A stretch of DNA of 64,000 nucleotides from Candidatus Paraburkholderia kirkii (GTDB lineage Bacteria > Pseudomonadota > Gammaproteobacteria > Burkholderiales > Burkholderiaceae). Location of the stretch: positions 124,001 through 188,000 of the forward strand of contig LFKV01000010.1 of NCBI GenBank assembly GCA_001189345.1, written 5' to 3'. A program made the translations under genes and the position numbers. The notes below the pieces were generated by a model, which was given only the letters and a program-made list of their open reading frames with translations, was not told where the DNA came from and made no database searches. Below are positions 49,529-60,082 of the stretch, piece by piece (the stretch's first letter is position 1; every line of letters starts with the position of its first letter).

Positions 49529-50800
49529 ATGAGATTGCCGGAATACCGAGCCAGGCTCGAAGAGATCGACCAATCGCTGCACCGGCGCTATTATCTCGAC
49601 ATGCCGCAAGCACCGAGTTCGGTGCTCGCCGACATCCTTGCCTTCGACGGCACGCGCGCCATCGGAGAGCCTACGAAATACACGATCATCTTCACGCATC
49701 CGTCGCACACCCTCTCGCGGACGGAATACATCGGCAATATGGCGACGTTCGTGATCCAGCCGCCACCAGTCGCGCGCGATGGCTCGACCGGGACCGAGCC
49801 GGCAAGCAAGGTCAAAGGCGTGATGACCGGCTTTGCTTGCTTGAGCCGCTCGCGGGACGAAAGCACGTATGAGATCGTCCTGGAATCCAGGCTGGCGCTG
49901 ATGCACAAACGCCCAAAGTGCGCTTCTTCTATGACCTGACGATTCCCGAAGTCCTGATGCAAGTGCTCGAGGACAACGGCTTCGACCAGTTGTGGGCGTC
50001 CTTCGAATTCTTGACGTTCCACTACACCTACCGAAAGCATCCGATCATCACGCAGTGGGAAGAGGACGATCTGACGTTCCTTCAGCGCTTGTGCCGGCGA
50101 AGCGGCATCTGGTTCGTATGCGAGGCAGGCGAGCACTGCGAGGTGGTCGTGTTCGGCGATGACCTGACGCACTACCTGCGCGACGACAGTTACCACATGC
50201 CTTACCGTCCCGAGAGCGGCATGCACGACGGTGGCGTCGAATCGGTCGAGACACTGACCATGCGTGCGAGCAGCATTCCCAGGCGCTACTTCGTACGCAG
50301 CTACGCGCCCGAGAACGGGTACGAGCCCATCGACGCGGGCGCAATGATCCATGACGACGAAACTACCTACGGCGAAGCCTATACCTACGGCCTGGCGTAC
50401 CAGACGAGGGACGATGCGGCTGACGAAGCGCGTCTGCGGCAACAGGCGGCGCTATGCAGCCAGATCCGCTACGAAGGCGAAACCAACAAGGTGAACTTCG
50501 GGCCGCGCTATGTCATGAAGCTGACGAACCGCGATCTGGCCGATGCCGAGCACGGCCTGGTGATCGTCAGCATTCACGTCGGCGCCTCGCGCAAGCAGGG
50601 TTACAAGGTGCGGTTCACCGCGATCCCGAACGAAGTGGAGCGGCCCTACCGCATGCCGCTCATGCAGGAGACGTGGCCCCGGATCGTCAGCACGATCACC
50701 GGCACGATCAAATCGCCCGACGACTATGCGCATCCGTTCATCACCGAGCGCGGCGGGTACGTGGTGCAGATCCATGCGGACCGCGATGGTCGGGAAACGG
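49529..50800 (+). pseudogene. Type VI secretion tip protein VgrG, frameshifted and truncated
   Basis: ATG 49529 opens MRLPEYRARLEEIDQSLHRRYY, the standard Burkholderia VgrG start. A slip near 49915 (LALMHKRPKVRFFYDLTIPEVL) breaks the frame. The second part has WEEDDLTFLQRLCRRSGIWFVCEAGEH and KTTYGEAYT-like TTYGEAYTYGLAY, then WPRIVSTITGTIKSPDDYAHPF and GGYVVQIHADRDGRE. There the gp5-like spike half is missing and unrelated sequence follows. Only the gp27-like base remains. No other T6SS core gene is in the window. Confidence 0.85.
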
Positions 50801-51743
50801 TGCGTGTTGTGCTGCAATCCACCGATCCCCAGCAACTCAAGACCTTGCACCAGGTGCTGGAAAAGCTTGAGGTGCATTGGCTGCATCCCGACAACAGACG
50901 CATGTGCCGCCGACGGGAAGCGTCAAGAAGCGTCCATCAGACCCATCTAAAGAAGCACCGAGCGAAGCCGAACTCATCGAAAAATGGCTCGAACTGCGCA
51001 GCAGTCGCGACTTCCATGGGCGCTACAAGCGAGGCTTCGAGGCGGCGCTGGTGGTGGCACTGCAACTGCACGAGATAGACGCCGCACCGACCTGTACCGA
51101 AGCCGCCGTGGCACTCCTGCTCACGTCGTACGACGTGGCTGGAAAGTACAAGTTCAAGCCGCAGGCGGCGCTGTTCCGTCCCGCTACCGCGGAACCGAAA
51201 GAACTGCCCCAGCGGCTGGAAGCGCTGCTGACCGCCGCGCCCGCGCCCGTGGAAAAGCTCACGCACCTCTGGACGAGCGGCTTCGCCACCCGGCTCGCCC
51301 ACAACAACGTGAACGGCACGTTGCGCAATACGGAGCGGGAATGGACCCGGCATGATCTGAGCAAAGCCATTGGCCTGCCGGGTACGGCCAGCATATGGCT
51401 GATGCAGGCGCTGGCCGCACAGATGGTGACGCACGGACAGGGACCGCAGCTCGTGATCGCTCCGCACAGGGATGGCGTGATGCTGAACCTGCTGAGCAAA
51501 CAGCGTTCGCACGTGGCAGGTGTGGCCGAGCCCGCGCCCTGCACTCACCCGATTTCAGCCACGCTGAGTTTAGGTTGCTTCGGCATGCTGCTGATGTTGC
51601 TGCTGGAACAGGCGAAAATCGGTAACGGGTGGTTCGTTGCCTTCCTCGTAATCTGGATGCTGGTTTTGTTTATTGGTCAGCCGATCGCCGGGATCCTGAA
51701 ACGGCGGATGGTCGATGAAGATTTCTGGCTGCATGCACACTGA
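50801..51743 (+). pseudogene. Unrecognised membrane protein fused to the VgrG remnant
   Basis: After the VgrG break the frame reads TDPQQLKTLHQVLEKLEVHW, slips near 50895, then continues VKKRPSDPSKEAPSEAELIEKWLELR to TGA 51743. It has a soluble region (FEAALVVALQLHEIDAAPTC; WTRHDLSKAIGLPGTAS) and two C-terminal membrane helices (LGCFGMLLMLLLEQ; GWFVAFLVIWMLVLFIG). I do not recognise it. Position behind vgrG suggests a type VI accessory or effector-linked protein whose N-terminus was lost with the spike. Confidence 0.6.
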
Positions 51744-52000
51744 GTTCGCGCTGACTGTTCAGACACGCTCGAGGAGCGAACGTGAAGCAGCGTGACTGGA
51801 CACGAGTTGAAGAGGATCAAGGGCGGCAACATGGCATGAGCCGCTGTGCGCGGCCAGTGTAGAAAACCCCGCACGAGGCGGAGCACGAAACACTACAATC
51901 GTCGTGCGTACGAATGAATTCGACGGCCTATCGGTCTTTACGCGCGTCCCACAAGCTATCCAAAGACGCACCCGCAAAACCCGCGGACAACCGCCCACGC

Positions 52001-52613
52001 TCACCTTATCGGCTGCCCACCCCTCAACATCTGCACCGCCGTCGCCGATTCGAACCGCGCGTGCACCATGTCCCCCGCTTTCAATCCCGCGAGCGAGACG
52101 TCCGGCGTGGCCGTGAGCGTCACCGTGCGGCTCGGCCCGCGCAAGGTCACGCGCCGATTCTTCGCATCGACGCGCTCGATCGTCCCGATCACTTCGACGA
52201 TGCGCGTCTGCGCCGTCACGCCGCCCGATGCTGGCACTGCCGCCTCGCTATCGATGCGCTCGCGGATGCCGTTCGACTTCACCTTGGTGGCCTGCACGAG
52301 CAGCGCGTTGCGATACTCGATGTTTACCGTGTCGCCGAGCTGGAGCTTTCTGACATCGCCGATTTCCGGATTCACTGCCACTTCCGCGATGCGCCCAGCC
52401 GGCCCCTGAAGCATCACGCTGTTGGTCACGGGGTCGATGCCGACCACGCGCGCCTGCACCTGCCGCGCCGCGCGCCTGCGGACTCGAGGCGGCGTCCTGA
52501 GCCGACGCGCTCCCTGTCGCGATACAAGCGACGACGAGTGCCGCACACGCGATGGACACGCGCGGCCATCCGTTGCGCGAACGTTGCGACGGTTGAGATG
52601 AAGTGCGATACAT
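52001..52613 (-). pseudogene. Secreted OB-fold-like hypothetical protein, frameshifted
   Basis: From 52613: a basic N-terminus and signal sequence (VSIACAALVVACIATGSASA, cleavage before QDAAS). The frame slips near 52490 and continues QVQARVVGIDPVTNSVMLQGPAG, then VIGTIERVDAKNRRVTLRGP and GLKAGDMVHARFESATAVQML to TAA 52001. The two repeated strands (VVGIDPVTNSV / VIGTIERVDAKNRRV) suggest a duplicated small beta-barrel. About 190 residues; periplasmic location inferred. Confidence 0.72.
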
Positions 52614-52666
52614 GCCAGGCCTTCTTCGCCGGAAAGAGTGCTTCGACAAACGTGGCGCGCACGCAG

Positions 52667-53071
52667 TCAGCGGCGCGATTTCGACAGCAAATGCCCGAGT
52701 CCGAGATCGGTTGCGATCTGCCAGACATAGACGCGCGAGTAACGCACGCCGTAGCGCCGTTCGATCAGCTCGCGCAGACTCGCATTGGTCCACGCATCGC
52801 TCTCGGAACCGTGCTCCCGCGCCGAACCCTGCAGGGCCGCTGCAATCCAGTCGAGTGCCTCGCGGTCGAGCACCGATGCGCGGCCGCCCACGCCCATCTT
52901 CGCGAGCGCATCGAGGCCGCCCTCGGAAACGATGGCCCTGTAGCGCCGTACCGTCTGCGCCGACAGATGCAGCTGCTCGGCCACCGTTTCGACCGATGCG
53001 CCTTCGAGCAGCATGCGGCCGGCCGTCATGTGCCGCACGACGCTCGGAAGGGTATGGGGACGTGAGAGCAT
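52667..53071 (-). CDS. Helix-turn-helix DNA-binding protein (134 aa)
   Basis: Start set at 53071 (MLSRPHTLPSVV); two upstream in-frame ATGs exist. Helix-turn-helix with VETVAEQLHLSAQTVRRYRAIVSEGG, followed by a winged-helix-like second half (LRELIERRYGVRYSRVYVWQIATDLGLG). This resembles the DNA-binding half of IS630-type transposases without a DDE domain, so it may be a domesticated regulator. Intact. Confidence 0.75.
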   Translation of the reverse strand: MLSRPHTLPSVVRHMTAGRMLLEGASVETVAEQLHLSAQTVRRYRAIVSEGGLDALAKMGVGGRASVLDREALDWIAAALQGSAREHGSESDAWTNASLRELIERRYGVRYSRVYVWQIATDLGLGHLLSKSRR

Positions 53072-53629
53072 GACGCGCGGCGCTCGATCGTTCGGATTAC
53101 GTTCGATTGCCCGAAGCGTCATGCACGGCCGCGCGGAACCGAGAGGGCCGGCGCGCGCTCTCGCGCCGGGCAATGCGCTTGCGCGCCGGATGCAACGTTG
53201 CGGCGTCCGTATGCGTTCATGCGTGCCCCCTTGTCGAGTGGAGACTGCGGGACTGGATCGGGCGTGCCTGACGTAAGATCGATGCGCGGCTGACCTGCAT
53301 GAGCCGGCTTACCGAGCTATACCAATAAACGTTTTCAGGCTCGGTGAGCAACCGTTGCCGAAAATTTTTTGGGCTTGATTAATCTGTGTGGATTGCCTAT
53401 GAAAGCAGCCTGTTGGCAAGCAATCGGCGCACGAACGGCACGCGGCGTGCAATGCTGCACGCGTCTGTTTCGTTCCGCGCTAGCAGCCATGTGCGGCGCT
53501 CTTCGAAACGACGATGGACCGCGAACGAACGGGAACGCGATTCGATGCGGCACAAGGCGGTACGCACTCGCGCTCGAGCGTGAATGTCCTCGTGACGTCG
53601 GCATTCGGCGGCGACGCCTCAGCCGCGCC
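53072..53629. other. Non-coding stretch, nothing recognised
   Basis: About 560 bases upstream of the helix-turn-helix gene and downstream of the H-NS-like gene. Contains a T-run (53366-53371) but no convincing hairpin or gene. Confidence 0.4.
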
Positions 53630-53944
53630 TCAAACGCGATAGAACTCGATGTCCTGACCGGCGTGCACCGCGCGCTTGAGCCACTCGGGCATATCGCCGA
53701 GTCCGTCCCACGTATCGCCGTTCGCGTTGCGGAATATCGGCCCGCCCCCCGCCGATGGAGGCAAGGAGGGTAATTGCGGCATGGGCCGCCTTGCCTTGGG
53801 CGCGCCATGAGCCCCGTTGGTCTTGGTGAAGGAAGGCGGCGGCTTCGCCACCGGCGCTTCGGCCAACACTCTTTCCGTAATGCCGAACTCAGCCATTCGA
53901 CTGCGCAAATACGCAATGATGCTGTCTCGCTTTCTTTCGTCCAC
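53630..53944 (-). CDS. H-NS-family nucleoid-associated protein
   Basis: 104 residues, ATG 53944. The short N-terminal helix (MDERKRDSIIAYLRSRMAEFG) would serve oligomerisation. A Pro/Ala-rich linker follows, then the conserved C-terminal DNA-binding box TWDGLGDMPEWLKRAVHAG. This is the usual layout of the small H-NS histone-family proteins of Burkholderia. The upstream 53945-54320 region is AT-rich, suiting autoregulation. Intact. Confidence 0.88.
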   Translation of the reverse strand: MDERKRDSIIAYLRSRMAEFGITERVLAEAPVAKPPPSFTKTNGAHGAPKARRPMPQLPSLPPSAGGGPIFRNANGDTWDGLGDMPEWLKRAVHAGQDIEFYRV

Positions 53945-54320
53945 GGCTTCCCTGATTCAGCTTTTTGATTATCAGAAGACGAACCGACACCCGCGCGGAC
54001 CGGAGCGGTTCAATGACTTGCATATGTATTTTTATGAAGCGTGGCGCGTTGCCTGCCTCGCGTCACTATTAGTATATTTACCGCACGATCGATTAATTTG
54101 CCCGGACATGTTTGCCTTTAATTCCGGCATTTGCCCCAAATGCGAACGTTCGCCCGCCCGAGCATCGCCGCGGCGGACGCGCGAAAAGAGTGCGCGCGGG
54201 ACGCCACGTCGGGGAGCCACGAACCGCCGAATGCGAGGCCGTGGCCGCCAAACTTGCCCGGCCGCCGAATACCTCGCTTAAGCGATATTGTATGCTGCTT
54301 ATCGCAAGCGTTAAATCGTT
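53945..54320. other. AT-rich intergenic region
   Basis: About 375 bases of noticeably lower GC (for example 54020-54120). No gene is supported. It likely contains the H-NS-like gene promoter and binding sites. Confidence 0.45.
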
Positions 54321-54572
54321 TTAACGACTGTGTTGTTCTCCCGGTAATTCCGCACCGTGAGCCCGAATGGCGGCAATCAGTTCCACAGGCGTAATTTCAT
54401 AACGCACTTCACGGTGAATACCGGGTTTGCGCTCGTCGATTTCGATCAGCAGAACGGCCTTGCCGTCCGCCGCGGGTTCGAGGCGCAACGAACGCACTTC
54501 CTGCCCGCTGGTTTTGTCGTATTCCGTCAGGAGCGTCATGGCGCCGGTGGCGGCGCTTCTCGGCATTGACAT
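54321..54572 (-). CDS. Hypothetical protein (83 aa)
   Basis: ATG 54572 follows GGGAGGAAGA at ideal spacing. The sequence MSMPRSAATGAMTLLTEYDKTSGQ continues with beta-strand-like VRSLRLEPAADGKAVLLIEID and REVRYEITPVELIAAIRAHGAE. No membrane segment. Unrecognised family; looks complete. Confidence 0.68.
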   Translation of the reverse strand: MSMPRSAATGAMTLLTEYDKTSGQEVRSLRLEPAADGKAVLLIEIDERKPGIHREVRYEITPVELIAAIRAHGAELPGEQHSR

Positions 54573-54712
54573 TCTTCCTCCCATCTTGCGACGTCGTTGT
54601 TATTGTAATCACCGTGCCGCCCCCCCCCGGGCGTGCACGAAATTCGGGCATGCTCGACGGGATTCCAACTTGGCGAATGACGCGGACGCGAAGGTCGCCG
54701 CCGCGAGCGACG

Positions 54713-54742
54713 TCCCTCTGTATCCCTCTGTATCCCTCTGTA
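54713..54742. repeat. Three tandem 10-mers TCCCTCTGTA
   Basis: Three perfect consecutive copies of TCCCTCTGTA, followed by a partial CCTC. It lies between the 83-residue gene and the LLM oxidoreductase, not in a gene. Confidence 0.9.
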
Positions 54743-54847
54743 CCTCATATTATTGCCCGTCAAAACCGCGCGCGTCCAGCGCAGGGATGTTCGGCGGCCG
54801 CCCGGGCCGGGGCCGCGCCTTGCCCGGGCGCTCCAGCCATCGGGCCC

Positions 54848-55832
54848 TCAGACGCTCTTGCCGATCGCGTCGCGGACCTGGCTTGCGATCTCGAACGAGC
54901 GCAGCCGCTTCCGATGATCGAAGATCTGCGCGGTGACGATCAGCTCGTCCGGGTCTGGTCGATGACCGAGCGCAGGCCGGCCTCGACATCGGCCGGATCG
55001 CCGATGACCGAGCACGCGAGCGAATGCTCGACGCCCGCGCGCTCGGCATCCGTCCACGCGATGGATTCGACCGGCGGCGGCAACTGGCCCGGCGTCCCGC
55101 GCCGCAGGTTGATGAATTGCTGCTGCAGCGAGGTGAACAGAAAGCGCGCTTCGTCGGCGGTATCGGCGGCGAAGACGTTCACGCCGACCATCGCGTAGGG
55201 CTTTTGCAGCGTCGCCGACGGACGGAACTGCGAGCGATAGACCTGCAGCGCTGTGAGCAGATTCCGGCGCGAAATGCGACGCGAACGCGAACGGCAGCCC
55301 GAGCGCCGCCGCGAGCTGAGCGGAAAAGAGCGACGAGCCGAGCAGCCAGATCGGCACCTGCAGCCCGGCGCCGGGCACCGCGCGCACGCGCTGGCCTTCC
55401 ACCGGATCGGCGAAGTAGCGCTGCAGCTCGACGACGTCGTCCGGGAACGATTCGGCGTTGCCCTGCAGGTCGCGGCGCAGCGCCCGCGCGGTGGTCTGGT
55501 CGGTGCCGGGCGCGCGTCTCAGCCCGAGGTCGATGCGCCCGGGAAACAGCGAGGCGAGCGTGCTGAATTGCTCGGCGATCACGAGCGGCGCGTGATTCGG
55601 CAGCATGATGCCGCCCGATCCGACGCGGATCGTCTTCGTACCGGCCGCGATGTGGCCGATCACGACCGCCGTCGCCGCGCTGGCGATGCCCGTCATGTTG
55701 TGATGCTCGGGCCAGTAGCGCAGGTAGCCCCAGCGTTCGGCGTGCCGGGCGATCGAGGGAATGGGCGAAGGCGTCGGCCGGGGTCGAGCCTTGCGGAACC
55801 GGAGAAAGGTCGAGTAGCGAGAAGGGAATCAT
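54848..55832 (-). pseudogene. LLM-class flavin-dependent oxidoreductase, several frameshifts
   Basis: ATG 55832: [22 protein letters not shown]. The frame shifts near 55700 into [37 protein letters not shown] and [16 protein letters not shown] (luciferase-like barrel, flavin site). It shifts again near 55270 into [22 protein letters not shown] and near 54965, ending [16 protein letters not shown]. About 330 residues conceptually, matching MsnO8-type monooxygenases. Substrate unknown. Confidence 0.82.
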
Positions 55833-55979
55833 TGCGGCTTTCCGAAAGCGTGGCGGCTCGCCATGCCGACGGGCGTCGCGCGGCCCCGCGGCACGCGTGC
55901 CTGGACTGCCGGCCACGCGCTAAAAAACCAATTGTGCCGAAACTCCGGAAAGTCTGCCGGAACGGGCCGGCGCGCCGCC

Positions 55980-56791
55980 TCAGGCGAGCCGCGGACAACC
56001 GCGCGCGACGGCTTCGCGTTCGTAGTCGAGGATCGTCGCGAAATCGGCGGGCGTGCGCTTCACCACGCCCTTGAGCCGAAGCCGCCGCGCCAGCGACGAA
56101 TCCTGTGCAGGACGTCGCCCAGCGCGCGAAAGAGGACATCGATCGCCTCTTCCGGCACGCGTTTCGATGCGATGAACGGCAGGGCGCCCGTGCTCGCCGT
56201 CGCGCCGATCATACGGACTTCGGCCGCCAGATCCGGCAAATGCGACTGCACGAACGCGAACGTGACGCAATCGATTGCCGCGACGTCCGCGCGCATCCCC
56301 GCGAGCGCGCGCAGCGACGCGAGGTGCGAGCCGGTCCGCGTCACCGACGCGAAGAATCGTCCGTCCCGCGCGAGCGGCGCGATGGCGTGGCGAAAGAGGT
56401 TCATGCCGCTGTTGGAATCGTCGGCGTTATAGACGGCGCGCAGCCCGCGGCAGGCCTCGATCGAGCGCGCCGGGACGTGCACGCCCGCGACGAGCACGCT
56501 GCGGTACGTGCCTTCATCGTAGCCGGGAACGTTGAAATCCGGCACCGCGACGAGCCGCATGCGCCCGGCGAGCGCATGCACGAGCGGATAGCCGCAGGTC
56601 TGCGACAGGAGGAGATCGTCGCGCAGCCAGAAGGCGGTGAGATCCGGTCCGGGATCGACGATCCCGAGCGTTTCGCCGCGCGCGCCCAGCCAATCCGCGA
56701 GACGGGCGCGGACGCGCTCGAGCAGCGTGCGCCAGTTCGCGGCGAGCGCGGGCGTGACGTCGTACATCGGCAGGGCGGCGATCCAGGGCAT
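55980..56791 (-). pseudogene. PhnD-like ABC-type substrate-binding protein, one frameshift
   Basis: ATG 56791: MPWIAALPMYDVTPALAANW. Type-2 periplasmic-binding fold: CGYPLVHALAGRMRLVAVPDF, VLVAGVHVPARSIEACRGLRAVYNADDSNSGMN and DVAAIDCVTFAFVQSHLPDLA are typical of phosphate/phosphonate-binding PhnD relatives. There is no signal peptide, as in some cytosolic members. A slip near 56095 (GDVLH) puts the last 40 residues (LRLKGVVKRTPADFATILDYE) in another frame. Confidence 0.8.
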
Positions 56792-56852
56792 CGTGAGCGA
56801 GCGGCGGGACGCGGACGAACCCGCGGCATCCCGAATCGTACAGCGCGCAGCA

Positions 56853-57857
56853 TCAGTTCGCGAGGCGGCGTGGAGCAAGCGCGAGATCCTCGTTCGACCG
56901 GTCCGGCTCGCGCGGATCCGCGAACGGATGCACCGGCTCGGCGGCCTGCGCGAATGCATGGCGGCTCGCCCACTCGCCGTAGCCGCGCACGACGAAGCCG
57001 CCGTTACTCGCGCGATAGCCGTCGCGCCGGCGCGCGTAGATTTCGCCGAGCGCGAACCACGGCACGCCGGGCAGATCGTGATGCACGGCGTGATAGTTGT
57101 TGTTCAGAAACAGCAGGCGCCACGGCCAGGCGGCTTCGTTGATGACGGCACGCTCGTTCCGCCGCTCGGATGCGCGATGCTCCTGAAACGAGCGCACCGA
57201 CGCGAGCGCGAGCGAGGCATAGCCGACGCCGAACACGAACGCGCGCCACGGAATGCCGCAGCGCGCCTCGAGCCAGTGCGCGAGCACGGCCAGCGCAACG
57301 AGATGCGCCGCCCAGCTCGCGACGATCCGCCAGCGCCGTTCCGCGACCGCCCGCCCCGCTTCGCGCCACAACGCCGCGATCGAAAACCACGGTCCGATGA
57401 GCACGCGCCCGGCGAACGTGTTGCGCGCGGCGAGCGCGGCGCGCAGCACGGCACCCGCGTTCGCCCACTGCTGCGGCGTCACGTAATAGCTTTCGGGGTC
57501 GGAGCCGGGTTCGGTCAGATGCGCGTCGTCGTGATGGCGCAGATGCGAGTCGCGGTAGACCTCGTACTGAAACCACACCGCGAGCGGCGCGAGCCCGAAG
57601 AGCAGGTTGACAAGCGGCCAGCGCGTCGGGTGCCCGTGGATCAGCTCGTGCTGAAGCGACATGTACCAGCACGACAGCACCGCGAGGAGCGCGATCGTCG
57701 GCGCGAGTCCGAGCGTGCGCGCGTTCAGCGCGACGCCGAACCAGCCGCCGTAGAACGCGACGATGACCGCCCACGTCGGCCATTCGCTGCGCCAGCGCCA
57801 TGTCGCGCGCTGGCATTGCAGTTCGTGGCGTTGCGTGTCGTCGAGATAGCGGGGCAT
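56853..57857 (-). CDS. Membrane fatty-acid desaturase
   Basis: 334 residues, ATG 57857. Diiron histidine boxes: HELIHGH near residue 70, HLRHHDDAH near 105 and HAVHHD near 260. Four hydrophobic segments (VIVAFYGGWFGVAL, IALLAVLSCWYMSLQ, LVNLLFGLAPLAVWF, LVALAVLAHWL) match the membrane FA_desaturase family. It would introduce a double bond or hydroxyl into a lipid chain; the substrate cannot be told. One of few large intact genes here, with normal composition. Confidence 0.9.
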   Translation of the reverse strand: MPRYLDDTQRHELQCQRATWRWRSEWPTWAVIVAFYGGWFGVALNARTLGLAPTIALLAVLSCWYMSLQHELIHGHPTRWPLVNLLFGLAPLAVWFQYEVYRDSHLRHHDDAHLTEPGSDPESYYVTPQQWANAGAVLRAALAARNTFAGRVLIGPWFSIAALWREAGRAVAERRWRIVASWAAHLVALAVLAHWLEARCGIPWRAFVFGVGYASLALASVRSFQEHRASERRNERAVINEAAWPWRLLFLNNNYHAVHHDLPGVPWFALGEIYARRRDGYRASNGGFVVRGYGEWASRHAFAQAAEPVHPFADPREPDRSNEDLALAPRRLAN

Positions 57858-58043
57858 GGCGGACTTCGCGAGTGTGTCGGAAAGCGAAGCGCCATCGTAG
57901 CGGCGCGGCCCGCGCGTTCAAACCAACGATTCCGTCTAAGTTTTTCTTGCCAGGCGGAATAAACGTATTCTCGATGCAGCGATTTTTGGCCGTGAGGCCG
58001 TGCAGGGTATGCTTGTTCGCCTTGTGACCCCGTGCGTGCGCAT

Positions 58044-59073
58044 ATGACCGAACCGAGCCCGCTTCCGCGTCCCACCCGATTCCCGCGCGTCGCACGCTGC
58101 CGCGCAAGTCCGCGCGCCTCGTGGCCGAGCTGATCGCCTTCAATGTGCTCGCGTGGCTGTGGGCGCTCGCCGCGTTCCGGCACTATCCGCTCCTGCTCGG
58201 CACGTCGCTGCTCGCCTATTCGCTCGGGCTGCGCCATGCGGTCGACGCGGACCACATCGCCGCCATCGACAACGTCACGCGCAAGCTGATGCAGGAGGGC
58301 AAGCGCCCGCTCTTCGCCGGCTTCTTCTTTTCGCTCGGGCATTCGACGATCGTCGTCGCGACCACCGCCTTGATCGCCGCGACCGCGCTGGCCGCGCAGG
58401 GGCGCTTCGCCGAATTCCGCGAGATCGGCGGGGTCATCGGCACGTCGGTGTCGGCGCTCTTTCTGTTCGTCATTGCGGCGATCAATCTCTTCGTGCTGCG
58501 CGGCGTGTGGCGCGCGTTCGCGCGCGCGGCGGGGCGAGGCATGTCGCGAGGATGACGCCGACCTGTTCGCCGCCGGCGGCCCGCTCGCGCGCCTGGTGCG
58601 GCCGCTCTTCAGGTTCATCGGCAGGAGCTGGCACATACATGAATCCGCTCGGCTTCCTGTTCGGCCTCGGCTTCGATACGGCCACCGAAATCGGCTTGAT
58701 GGGCATCGCCACGGCGGAGGCGGCGCGCGGCATGCCGGTCTGGTCGATCCTCGTGTTTCCGGTGCTTTTCACGGCGGGCATGTCCTTCATCGACACCGCT
58801 GACAGCCTGCTGATGACGGGCGCATACGGCTGGGCGCTCCGGAATCCGATCCGCAAGCTCTACTACAACCTCACGGTCACGCTGGTGTCGGCAGTAATCG
58901 CGGTGCTGGTGGGCGGCATCGAGGCGCTCGGGCTGATCGCGGATCGCCTGCAACTGAAGGGCGGACTCTGGGACGTGGCCGGCTCGCTGTCCGACCACTT
59001 CGGCATGCTCGGCTACGGGATCGTCGCGATCTTCGCCGGTTGCTGGCTCGTGTCCGCGCTCGTATACAAGTGA
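58044..59073 (+). pseudogene. NiCoT-family nickel/cobalt transporter, frameshifted
   Basis: ATG 58044. The family signature HAVDADHIAAIDNVTR and the second signature GLGFDTATEIGLM are both present, with about eight membrane helices over several frames. Slips lie near 58085, 58550 and 58630. The C-terminal part (LVFPVLFTAGMSFIDTADSLL, GLIADRLQLKGGLWDVAGSLS) is clean to TGA 59073. About 340 residues conceptually. No cobalamin or NiCo riboswitch was found upstream. Confidence 0.85.
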
Positions 59074-59246
59074 AGTGGCGCGGCTACGACGCCCTCGACG
59101 GCAGCGTGGCCCGCTAGAGTCTCGGACATGCCTCCTGCCGCGCGGATGCGCCAGCCGCTCGATGCCGAGCGACGCGATCGGCGGCGTGCCGCGCCCGGAA
59201 ATCCCGGGCACGCCGCGGCAGCGTCACGACCGAGCCCGGCGCGGCC

Positions 59247-59579
59247 TCACTTGTTGTTGCCCGCGCCCGTGCCGTACAGGCCGTTTTCGAAGCCGCCGCT
59301 GCCGTCCGCCTTGTGATCCTTGCCCGCGGTCGCGGCGCGCCCCCTGGCGGCATCCTTCGATTGCGGCCGCTGCGATTCGTGCACGGCGGCGCCGGACGGA
59401 TCGGCTCGCGAAGTCGAATCGGACTGGCGGCCCTCCTGATGCTCGGATCCGCCGCCGCTCGTGATCTGCGCGATGCCGTGCGGGCTGAACGTCGCGACGA
59501 GGGTGGTGAGAAGCGCGTTCGCCGACGCGCGCCGGAATCGGCGCGGGTTGCGTGCGCGGTGGTGACGAAACATGAACAT
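59247..59579 (-). CDS. Small secreted or membrane-associated hypothetical protein (110 aa)
   Basis: ATG 59579 with GGAG 5 bases upstream. The N-terminus is basic and hydrophobic (ANALLTTLVATFSPHGIA), possibly a signal sequence, followed by a hydrophilic Gly/Ser/Asp-rich region ending ENGLYGTGAGNNK. No family recognised. Confidence 0.5.
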   Translation of the reverse strand: MFMFRHHRARNPRRFRRASANALLTTLVATFSPHGIAQITSGGGSEHQEGRQSDSTSRADPSGAAVHESQRPQSKDAARGRAATAGKDHKADGSGGFENGLYGTGAGNNK

Positions 59580-59770
59580 GGCGACTCCGGGCGTGCTCGA
59601 ATGACTTGCTTTCGAGCAGAAACGGTGCCTGACGTACCGGGCGAACGCGTTCGAAACGCTCGTGCGCGGTGAAGCGGCGCACGGTTGGATTGCCGTTGCG
59701 CGCCCGGCTCGATGTGAGGCGCGGGCGTGAACGTGGGGTCGCGCCGCGGCGCGAGTGGCGAAAGCGGCGG

Positions 59771-60082
59771 TCAGGCCGCTTTCGCCCAAAGCCTGTTGGT
59801 CGATTTCCTGCCGCGGCTGCCGGCGCCGCCGCGCGGACCGGCGTCGACCGAGTCGAGCGCGATGCGCAGCGCCTCCACGCGCTGCTTCTGCGCCGGCACG
59901 AGCGCATAGCCCTTCGCGACGGCCGCGAGCCGCTCGCGCCAGTAATCGACGTTGAGCGTGCCGGAAGACTGGTTGTGCATCGTGCGAAGCTGCGTGAGCG
60001 CGCGTTCGATTTGCTGAAGTTCGACGTCCGCCATCGCGGAGGGCAAAAGGCTGCCCTTGGTCTCGCTTTTCTTCTTGTTCAT
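59771..60082 (-). CDS. Conserved hypothetical protein (103 aa)
   Basis: ATG 60082 after GAGAGGAAGACCACAG. MNKKKSETKGSLLPSAMADVELQQIERALTQL begins a helical, soluble protein with a basic tail (GSRGRKSTNRLW). I recognise the type from Burkholderia genomes but no function. Intact. Confidence 0.7.
   Translation of the reverse strand: MNKKKSETKGSLLPSAMADVELQQIERALTQLRTMHNQSSGTLNVDYWRERLAAVAKGYALVPAQKQRVEALRIALDSVDAGPRGGAGSRGRKSTNRLWAKAA

Noticed and set aside
57858-58043. Possible cobalamin or NiCo riboswitch before the nickel/cobalt transporter
   Set aside because: No B12-box-like or NiCo-like conserved sequence could be found in the 186 bases.
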